Shown: positions 57,632-64,000 of the stretch, in pieces | Numbering within the stretch: the first letter of the stretch is position 1 | How the letters are laid out: each line of letters starts with the position of its first letter | Source: Chromatiaceae bacterium | Lineage (GTDB): Bacteria; Pseudomonadota; Gammaproteobacteria; Chromatiales; Chromatiaceae | Direction of reading: 5' to 3' | Assembly: GCA_024235315.1 (NCBI GenBank) | Contig: JACKMP010000003.1 | Span: 186,001 to 250,000 of the forward strand | DNA length: 64,000 nt | Position numbers and translations under genes: made by a program | Notes under the pieces: generated by a model | Database searches by the model: none | What the model saw: the letters and a program-made list of their open reading frames with translations, nothing else | What the model was told of the DNA's origin: nothing

Positions 57632-59752
57632 TCAAATTGCAGTACGCGCATCTTCGAGCATGCGCGTTTCAAAAAGCGATAATTCACCGCCATCCAGTGA
57701 TAATCCAGCTACCGATGCTATCGCCTGATCAAGCCCTTTTCCAAGGACCAAACGATCACGAAGCTTCACACTCACCTGAATGGGAATGCCGTACTCTTCA
57801 AGCGCGGTGATCTCCGGTTCGAGGAAAAGATTCTCTACTTGACCTGCATAAACAGAATAATCGCCGCGCGGCATACCCATAGTCGCGTACACATGCTTCT
57901 GAATAAGGTCGAGGGCATGTAGATAACGCGGCACAGCAAATGACGCCCAATTTCTCTGAAAAAGAAACGCAGCTTCCACAGCACCATCTGCTGTCTTAAC
58001 GTACTTATCTTTGTCCAGGATCGAGCAGATGAACGACTGCACGCTATCGGCGTTGCGAAGCTCGTTGAGCCGAAATGCCAACTGCGGCCCGCTAAACACT
58101 CCATTGATCGGCTTTTGCACAAACTCGTCGAAAATAATGCCACAGACCGCTTGAAGATTCTCCCATCCAGGCATGCCGGTCCAAGCCAGTCTTCGATTCA
58201 GCGCACTACCACCTTCCCGTAGGCGCAGCGCCACATTAATCTGCAGTTCCGGATCAATGTGCGCATTCTCCCGGAGCAAGCTGAAAGGTAACTCCTGTTG
58301 GTGCGCAACGGGCTGTAACCGCTGCCTTGAACGCTCACTGAGATCATCGTCCTCGACTTGAACCAGAAGGCCAAGCGGAGTCTCATCTCCCTGGGTGAAG
58401 ACGGGAATATCGATCAGTTCCAGTTGGTGCTCTGGCGGCGCATCCAGCACAAAAACCCTGCCAATAAAATGCTGGAACATTCTTCCGGAGCGTCCGCGAA
58501 TATTCTGGAAAGTGAAAAAGTCGAGCCGAGACTTTGCCAAGCGCCCTTCGTAAATAACGACATTCTTTGCTGCAGTGTTTACGCCCTCGATAAGCGAAGA
58601 CGTGCAGACCAAGTAACGAATTTTCCCCTCGTTGAACAATTTAACATTGAGATGAGCTAATGCGCGAGGTACACGTCCATGGTGTATTCCGACGCCTTGT
58701 CGAAGTGCAGCACGCAAACTCCAGTCCGGATGAAACGCCTGGGCTACCCAGTCGGCGACTGCATTCAGTACATCGTCCTCATACCCAACATCTGTCTGTG
58801 ACAAGAGCTCCACTACCTTGTTCGCTTGTGCCGGAGACTTGCAGTACACGAGAGTTGGTTCACACAGGTCTTTGACCAAGCCAAGAAAAGCTTCCTCTCG
58901 CGTGGGACGCTTATCGATAAAATGCACTTCTGAGACTACAGTATTGAAATCCGTGCGCATGAAGGTGCACTTGAAGCGCTCGCCAAAGCCCTCCGGTATA
59001 CCCTGAATACTTGGCCCAAGGAGATATATCTGTTTTGATATTTTTTGGAGCTTGTATAGGGCGTGATTAAGCATCGCCGCACGCCCACCATCATCCGGCC
59101 CGACGATATCAAGCTTGTAAAACTCATCGATAACAAGGAGATCGATGGACTTCAAATCATCACGATCAATTGCGCGTTCTTGAGTCAGCACATAAATATT
59201 TCGATCACTGGACTCTTGGGACGGATGCGTAATGACCTTATACCTATCGCGAAACTTACTGAGCCTACGCCTTGTCTCGTCGATGAGCGAGATCGTAGGA
59301 ACAATGATCACGAAGGTATCAAACTTGCCAGATGCGAGCAGCGCATCGATGATGAGGCTCTTGCCGAAACTTGTCGGAGCACTGAGGACAAAACTCTCGC
59401 CATTCATCAAGCCTCGATAGACCTCGGCCTGCTCCCTATGAAAAACGATCTCTTTTCCATCGAGTTCAAAACCAATCGGTCGATGATACTCGTAAGCGAT
59501 TTGATCGCGGACGCCAAGCTTCGTCGGGTCGGCATAAGGAAAAAGGCCAACTTGCCGTATGAGCGCATCGAAAGCGCCGTTGAGTGGCTCGAAAACGTCA
59601 TAGTATTCGAGAGCGCGAATAACCATTTCGCGCCCTACGCTGATCGTACTTTTGTCATGACAAAGCCTCGATATGGCTCGTGCGATCTCAAATGGTTGGC
59701 TAGCAACGTGATCCCTGCTTTGAAATGCGACCCGCAATTCATTTGGCGTCAT
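57632..59752 (-). CDS. hamB: Hachiman defence helicase HamB
   Basis: A protein of 706 residues; ATG 59752 follows AAGGGG at 7 nt. Superfamily 2 helicase: Walker A APTSFGKS at 125-132, DEFY box at 209-212 (LLVIDEFYKLD), motif IV/V region LVCTSSLIEGVNTAA, and motif VI QNIRGRSGR near 430. Paired with the DUF1837 gene immediately upstream (11-bp gap), which identifies the two as HamAB. HamB probably scans DNA and releases the HamA nuclease upon phage attack. Codon and base use are visibly less GC-rich than the ICE backbone, so it is a separate acquisition. Confidence 0.85.
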   Translation of the reverse strand: MTPNELRVAFQSRDHVASQPFEIARAISRLCHDKSTISVGREMVIRALEYYDVFEPLNGAFDALIRQVGLFPYADPTKLGVRDQIAYEYHRPIGFELDGKEIVFHREQAEVYRGLMNGESFVLSAPTSFGKSLIIDALLASGKFDTFVIIVPTISLIDETRRRLSKFRDRYKVITHPSQESSDRNIYVLTQERAIDRDDLKSIDLLVIDEFYKLDIVGPDDGGRAAMLNHALYKLQKISKQIYLLGPSIQGIPEGFGERFKCTFMRTDFNTVVSEVHFIDKRPTREEAFLGLVKDLCEPTLVYCKSPAQANKVVELLSQTDVGYEDDVLNAVADWVAQAFHPDWSLRAALRQGVGIHHGRVPRALAHLNVKLFNEGKIRYLVCTSSLIEGVNTAAKNVVIYEGRLAKSRLDFFTFQNIRGRSGRMFQHFIGRVFVLDAPPEHQLELIDIPVFTQGDETPLGLLVQVEDDDLSERSRQRLQPVAHQQELPFSLLRENAHIDPELQINVALRLREGGSALNRRLAWTGMPGWENLQAVCGIIFDEFVQKPINGVFSGPQLAFRLNELRNADSVQSFICSILDKDKYVKTADGAVEAAFLFQRNWASFAVPRYLHALDLIQKHVYATMGMPRGDYSVYAGQVENLFLEPEITALEEYGIPIQVSVKLRDRLVLGKGLDQAIASVAGLSLDGGELSLFETRMLEDARTAI

Positions 59753-59763
59753 CAGAATACCCC

Positions 59764-60645
59764 TTAAAGCTGTTGCAGACCCTTGAGCCTGTCATCAAAA
59801 GAACGAAGGAGCTTTGCCTTACCTGCAAGAGGCACCAAAATCAGATGGATACCCACGTTTCCCGGCAATTCCTTTTGCCGAAAACTATCAAAATGCTTGG
59901 AAAGCTCTGATGCGATTTCCTCTTTGTATTGATCATCTACGACACTGTGGCACTCGACCGTTTTGCTGCGATAGGTAAGAAGAACCGGGATATGGACATG
60001 TTTGAAAACTTCATCAAGTGAAGTGCTGTCATCAAGAAGCTGCCTGATTTCGTCCGAGTGCGCACAACCGTCTCCCATCTTGTGCTCAATCCACATGAAC
60101 TCATCGCGTAGATAGTCATATTCCAGATGGTCACTCAACTCCGCAAGGACATCGCGCACCGCCGCTGATAGCTGCGTGTAGAACTTAACTTCTCCAAGCC
60201 ATAGCTCTAGGCCATCTTGTCCCGAGACAACATGAACACCATCGAAGCCTTTGACTGTCTCGTTGGATGACGACTTGAAATAGAACTTGGAAACCACAGG
60301 CTCAGATTGGTAGTAGTCGCGCATGATTGAAAACAGCAAGAGCTCACCAACTTCTCCTCGGTTCTGGTATTTTTTCGTGGTGTAAATAGCTCTTGCGGCA
60401 CGCCCAAGCTGCTCAACACCTGTGGCCGTATCGAATCGCTCCCACTCTTCCAAAGGCAGGGCGAATTGGGGAAGATTTCTGATGAGGTACCTAGCGAAAG
60501 CGTCGGAGCGCCAAGCTCCTCCTTCATAACCCGCACAAAACCCGACAAGTTCTGCCTCGGGCTCTAGCCGACTGACCCGCACCTGGAGAAACGGCTTTAC
60601 TGTAGGCGTCGCGTTGTCGGCTTTACCGGTCTCATCCTTTGACAC
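59764..60645 (-). CDS. hamA: Hachiman defence nuclease HamA (DUF1837)
   Basis: A protein of 293 residues. GTG 60645 is chosen as start: AGGAG lies 8 nt upstream; the frame extends further but into sequence unlike the family. The DUF1837 core is present: GEVGELLLFSIMRDYYQ (about 98-113), GFDGVHVV with D135, and the LGEVKFYTQ motif with E152 and K154, a PD-(D/E)xK-type nuclease centre. Operon with hamB. Together they form the Hachiman anti-phage system. Confidence 0.85.
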   Translation of the reverse strand: MSKDETGKADNATPTVKPFLQVRVSRLEPEAELVGFCAGYEGGAWRSDAFARYLIRNLPQFALPLEEWERFDTATGVEQLGRAARAIYTTKKYQNRGEVGELLLFSIMRDYYQSEPVVSKFYFKSSSNETVKGFDGVHVVSGQDGLELWLGEVKFYTQLSAAVRDVLAELSDHLEYDYLRDEFMWIEHKMGDGCAHSDEIRQLLDDSTSLDEVFKHVHIPVLLTYRSKTVECHSVVDDQYKEEIASELSKHFDSFRQKELPGNVGIHLILVPLAGKAKLLRSFDDRLKGLQQL

Positions 60646-60673
60646 TTGCGCTACTCCTAATCGTTCATCAAGG

Positions 60674-60966
60674 CTAGTAAAAGCGTTGCTGGAATCCAAC
60701 GAACGCTTCCCTGATTCTGGTCTCGCCGCCAAGCTCTTGAGCCGCATTGGCGACCGCGTGAAATTTGAGCTCCAGCAGTTCCGGCAATTTGTCCTGATCC
60801 AGCTCTGACACACCTTCTTTAAGGTACTGCGCTAAGCCAAAGTCCAGGAACGCCTGCAGCTCCCCGTTTCGCATTTGCGTGATTCGTAGTCCTGCAGGCC
60901 CTTCAAGCAGCTCTCCGGTGTCTGTGCGCCGGAATAGTCGTTGCCGATGTGGCGAGTGAATCTCAT
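60674..60966 (-). pseudogene. Gene remnants between hamA and hsdR
   Basis: Two partial signals overlap here. From ATG 60966 a frame begins MRFTRHIGNDYSGAQTPESC and soon loses sense. In another frame, 60674-60874 encodes FLDFGLAQYLKEGVSELDQD, then LPELLELKFHAVANAAQELG, and ends GFQQRFY; this resembles the C-terminal tail of type I restriction/DEAD-box subunits, but has no N-terminus. The mosaic suggests earlier insertions and deletions in a defence hotspot. Confidence 0.4.
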
Positions 60967-60982
60967 GCGGCGCGGGCGGCGA

Positions 60983-63900
60983 TCAAGCCACCACCCACTC
61001 CTGCGACAGCACCTCGGCCTGCTCCAGCACCGTCTGCGTTGCCTTCTCCTGCTTATCCGGCGGATAGCCATACTTGCGCAGGATGCGCTTCACGAGCACA
61101 CGCAATTGCGCTCGAACGTTCTCGCGCAGCGTCCAGTCGATGGTGACGTTCTTGCGCACGGTTTCAACCAACTCGCGGGCGATACCGCGCAGGGTGTCAT
61201 CGCCGAGCACCTGTACCGCGCTGTCGTTGGCCTCGAGCGCGTCGTAGAAGGCGAGCTCGTCCTCGGAGAGTCCGAGCGCGTCGCCGCGTGCGTTCGCCTC
61301 GCGCATCTCCCTGGCAAGCTGGATCAACTCCTCGATGACCTGCGCTGCTTCGATGGCGCGGTTCTGATAGCGCCGGACCGTCTGCTCCAGCATGTCCGCG
61401 AACGAGCGCGCCTGGACGACATTCTTGCGGCGGCGGGTCTTGAGTTCGCCCTTCAGCAACTTCTGCAAGAGCTCGACGGCGAGATTACGCTGCGGCATGC
61501 CACGCACCTCGGCGAGAAACTCGTCCGAGAGAATCGAGATGTCAGGCTTCTCCAGCCCTGCCGCAGCAAAGATATCGACCACGCCCTCGGGGCTGACTGC
61601 CCGCGAGATAATCTGCCGCACAGCCTGCTCCAGCTCTTCTTCGGGACGGGCATCGCCGGGCGCACGCTTGGCGAGCACTGCCTGGACTGCCTGGAAGAAC
61701 GCCACGTCGTCTCGGATCTTCAGCGCTTCGTCGTGCGGCACGGCCAGCGCAAACGCCTGGGACAGTTCGCGCACGGCACGCACGCAGCGATCCTTGCCAT
61801 CCTCTTGCGCGAGGATGTGCTCCTGGGCGGCGGGCAGCAGGCCGAGTCGCTCCTGTGGCGTACCGGCGGTCCATTTCGACCAGTCAAAGCCGTGAAAGAG
61901 CCCGCAGCAGATCTCGTACTTCTCCAGCATCACGGCCACGGCTTCATCCTGGTCGAGCGCCGTACGTCCGGTGCCGCCGCTCTCGGTATAGGTCGCGAGA
62001 GCCACTTTCAGCTCCTGGGCCAGACCAAGGTAATCGACCACGAGCCCACCGGGCTTATCCTTGAACACCCGGTTCACGCGCGCGATGGCCTGCATCAGGC
62101 CATGCCCGCGCATGGGCTTGTCGATGTACATGGTCGACAGGCACGGCGCGTCGAAGCCCGTAAGCCACATGTCGCGGACGATGACCAGCTTGAACGGGTC
62201 GTTCGGGTTCCGGAAGCGATTGGCCAGTGCCTCGCGGCGCGGCTTGTTTCGGATGTGCGGCTGCCAGTCGAGCGGATCGGAGGCCGACCCCGTCATCACG
62301 ACCTTGATCGCACCCTCGTCATCATCGTCGCTCGCCCATTCGGGCCTCAGCGCGATGACCTCCCGGTAGAGATCCACGCATATACGCCGGCTCATACAGA
62401 CGACCATGGCCTTGCCTTCCATGGCCTCACAGCGTTTGTCGAAATGCTCGACGATGTCGCGGGCCACGATCTCCAGACGCTTGTCCGAACCGACCACCGC
62501 TTCGAGCTGCGCCCACTTGGTCTTAAGCTTCTCCTTGCGCTCGATTTCCTCTCCTTCAGTAGCTTCCTCGAACTCCGAATCGATGTGGGGCCGCTCGGCC
62601 TCGTCGAGGGCAAGCTTGGCAAGCCGGCTCTCGTAGTAGATCGGCACCGTTGCGCCGTCCTCGACGGCGCGCTGGATGTCGTAGACGCTGATGTAATCGC
62701 CGAAAACCGCGCGGGTGTTGGCATCTTGCTGCTCGATCGGTGTGCCGGTAAAACCGATGAACGAGGCGTGCGGCAACGCATCGCGCATGTGACGGGCATA
62801 ACCGTCGATGAAGTCGTACTGACTGCGGTGGGCTTCGTCGGCAATCACCACGATGTTGTGGCGCTCAGAGAGCGTCGGGTGGCGATCGCCTCGTTCCTCG
62901 GGAAAGAATTTGTGGATAGTGGTGAACACTACGCCGCCCGACTTAACTGCCAACAGCTCGCGCAGATGCTCACGTGATTCCGCCTGCACGGGCGGCTGGC
63001 GCAGCAGCTCGGCGCAGCGCGAGAAGGTGCCGAAGAGCTGATCGTCCAGATCGTTCCGGTCGGTGAGCACGACCAGCGTCGGGTTTTCCATCGCCGGCTC
63101 GCGGATGATTCGGCCCGCATAGAAGGCCATGGTCAGGCTCTTGCCAGAACCCTGCGTATGCCAGACTACGCCGACGCGGCGGTCTCCAGGCTTTCCACCG
63201 GGCTTGCGGCCAGCCTCGTAGCGACCACCCGCCTCGGCAACCACATCGGCCCGCACCAGATCCGTGGCACGCAGCGTCTCGCTCACAGCGACCTGCACGG
63301 CATGGAATTGGTGATAGCCGGCCATCTTCTTGACGATACGCCCGCTGCCATCGTCCTCGAACACGACAAAGTCGCGCACCAGGTCGAGCAAGCGCCTCGG
63401 CACAAACAGCCCCTCGATCATGATTTGAAGCTCGGGCATGTGTGGGTCGGCCAGCACCTCACCGGAAATTGTGCGCCAGGGCTTGAACCACTCTCGTCCG
63501 GCGGTGAGCGTCCCGACGCGTGCCTCGACACCATCGGACACGACCAACACCGTGTTGGTGGCGAACAGCGCTGGAACCTCGGCCTTGTAGGTCTGAAGCT
63601 GCTGCAAGGCGGTCCAGATCGTGGCGTTCTCGCTGGCCGCGTTCTTCAGCTCGAGTACTGTGAGCGGCAGCCCGTTGACGAACAGCACCACGTCCGGCCG
63701 GCGGCTGTGCTTGTTCTCGGTGACGCTGAACTGGTTGACTGCGAGCCAGTCGTTGCTCGCGGGATCGTCGAAGTCGATCACCCGCGCCTGCGCGCCGCGG
63801 ATCCCCCCCTCGGCATCGCGGTACTCCACCGTCACGCCGTCCACCAGCAGACGATGGAGCGCCCGGTTACGCTGCACCAGGTCCATCCCCTCAGGCCGCA

Positions 63901-64000
63901 TCAGTTTGCGGAAGGCGTCCTCGAGCGCCTCGACGGGTAGCTTTGGGTTGAGGCGCGCCAGCGCGTCGCGCAGCCGCTGCGTAAGCACCACCTCGCCGTA
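60983..64000 (-). CDS. hsdR: Type I restriction enzyme subunit HsdR (5' end outside window)
   Basis: At least 1,005 codons; the frame is open to the window end and starts mid-protein (YGEVVLTQRL), so the true start lies beyond. Nuclease motif RPDVVLFVNGLPLTVLELKN (PD..ExK type) is near the N-terminus. Walker A HTQGSGKS, DEAH box VVIADEAHRSQYD, FIGFTGTPIE motif III and DMWLTGFDAPCLSTMYIDKP follow, then a long helical C-terminus. HsdR translocates and cuts unmodified DNA. hsdM and hsdS must lie outside the window. Confidence 0.93.
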   Translation of the reverse strand, partial: YGEVVLTQRLRDALARLNPKLPVEALEDAFRKLMRPEGMDLVQRNRALHRLLVDGVTVEYRDAEGGIRGAQARVIDFDDPASNDWLAVNQFSVTENKHSRRPDVVLFVNGLPLTVLELKNAASENATIWTALQQLQTYKAEVPALFATNTVLVVSDGVEARVGTLTAGREWFKPWRTISGEVLADPHMPELQIMIEGLFVPRRLLDLVRDFVVFEDDGSGRIVKKMAGYHQFHAVQVAVSETLRATDLVRADVVAEAGGRYEAGRKPGGKPGDRRVGVVWHTQGSGKSLTMAFYAGRIIREPAMENPTLVVLTDRNDLDDQLFGTFSRCAELLRQPPVQAESREHLRELLAVKSGGVVFTTIHKFFPEERGDRHPTLSERHNIVVIADEAHRSQYDFIDGYARHMRDALPHASFIGFTGTPIEQQDANTRAVFGDYISVYDIQRAVEDGATVPIYYESRLAKLALDEAERPHIDSEFEEATEGEEIERKEKLKTKWAQLEAVVGSDKRLEIVARDIVEHFDKRCEAMEGKAMVVCMSRRICVDLYREVIALRPEWASDDDDEGAIKVVMTGSASDPLDWQPHIRNKPRREALANRFRNPNDPFKLVIVRDMWLTGFDAPCLSTMYIDKPMRGHGLMQAIARVNRVFKDKPGGLVVDYLGLAQELKVALATYTESGGTGRTALDQDEAVAVMLEKYEICCGLFHGFDWSKWTAGTPQERLGLLPAAQEHILAQEDGKDRCVRAVRELSQAFALAVPHDEALKIRDDVAFFQAVQAVLAKRAPGDARPEEELEQAVRQIISRAVSPEGVVDIFAAAGLEKPDISILSDEFLAEVRGMPQRNLAVELLQKLLKGELKTRRRKNVVQARSFADMLEQTVRRYQNRAIEAAQVIEELIQLAREMREANARGDALGLSEDELAFYDALEANDSAVQVLGDDTLRGIARELVETVRKNVTIDWTLRENVRAQLRVLVKRILRKYGYPPDKQEKATQTVLEQAEVLSQEWVVA

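Larger units (their letters stand above)
7721..64000. mobile_element. Integrative and conjugative element, SPI-7/PFGI-1 group (right end outside window)
   Basis: From just after the tRNA-Thr the content changes to the hallmark gene set of this ICE group: parA/parB next to the tRNA, DUF2857, STY4528, PFL_4669, ssb, DUF3577, DUF3275, radC, then the complete GI-type conjugation operon from PilL to TraG. In this group the parA end abuts the tRNA and the integrase lies at the other end, which fits the orientation here. Integrase, relaxase and attR are not visible. The defence genes at 57-64 kb are probably still inside the element, but the right boundary is unknown. Confidence 0.85.

Noticed and set aside
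60941..62977. 678-codon plus-strand frame
   Set aside because: Antisense to hsdR, whose helicase and nuclease motifs are unambiguous.

Overview
The window reads as high-GC gammaproteobacterial DNA: a type IV pilus minor-pilin operon of the fimU-pilV-pilW-pilX-pilY1 type, a thiO gene, and then most of a large integrative and conjugative element (ICE). Nothing here fixes the species. The codon and GC style would suit an environmental, for example Chromatiales-like, gammaproteobacterium, but that is inference.

Region 1 (1-7.6 kb) is host chromosome. Five pilus genes run on the minus strand (fimT/fimU, pilV, pilW, pilX, and pilY1, which runs off the window start), and thiO (glycine oxidase) is divergent. 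A complete tRNA-Thr(CGT) with encoded CCA lies at 7645-7720.

Region 2 (7.72 kb to at least 56.7 kb, probably to the window end) is an ICE of the SPI-7/PFGI-1/pKLC102 group, apparently inserted at the 3' end of the tRNA-Thr gene. Its left part (7.8-16.2 kb) carries the maintenance module: parA, a small ORF, parB, DUF2857, STY4528-like, PFL_4669-like, DUF3158-like, a Bro-N protein, a coiled-coil protein and ssb. Seven copies of a GGAAA-N5-TTTCC type palindrome are scattered through it. From 16.2 to 18.4 kb is a damaged stretch: an IS91-family transposase tail, a cut zinc-ribbon gene, an orphan Cas2-like gene, a csrA gene truncated by an IS5-family remnant. From 18.7 to 23.5 kb are small accessory genes (DUF3577, DUF3275, DUF932, DUF4313, RadC), several of them behind highly structured leaders. 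Three leaders share a hairpin with a conserved 13-nt loop whose stem changes sequence but stays paired.

Region 3 (24-38.3 kb) is cargo: dinB, a frameshifted small gene, and two envelope/efflux operons facing each other across one TetR-type operator. One is HlyD-RbbA-ABC permease-LpxR (minus); the other is TetR-MFP-RND (plus). A NYN-LOTUS protein follows.

Region 4 (38.5-56.7 kb) is an almost unbroken plus-strand conjugation operon (type IV secretion of the GI/ICE type): OmpA-PilL fusion, lipoprotein, PFL_4693, lytic transglycosylase, PFL_4695, TraD, PFL_4697, RAQPRD, PFL_4701, PFL_4702, TIGR03750, VirB8-like PFL_4703, PFL_4704, VirB10-like PFL_4705, TIGR03751 lipoprotein, VirB4/TraC-like PFL_4706, PFL_4709, TraU-like PFL_4710, PFL_4711, a small membrane protein and TraG-N. 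Most genes overlap or abut their neighbours, which implies coupled translation.

Region 5 (56.7-64 kb) is a defence island on the minus strand: a Hachiman pair (hamA nuclease, hamB helicase), short gene remnants, and the hsdR subunit of a type I restriction system that runs off the window end. The relaxase, integrase and right attachment site are not seen and presumably lie beyond the window.
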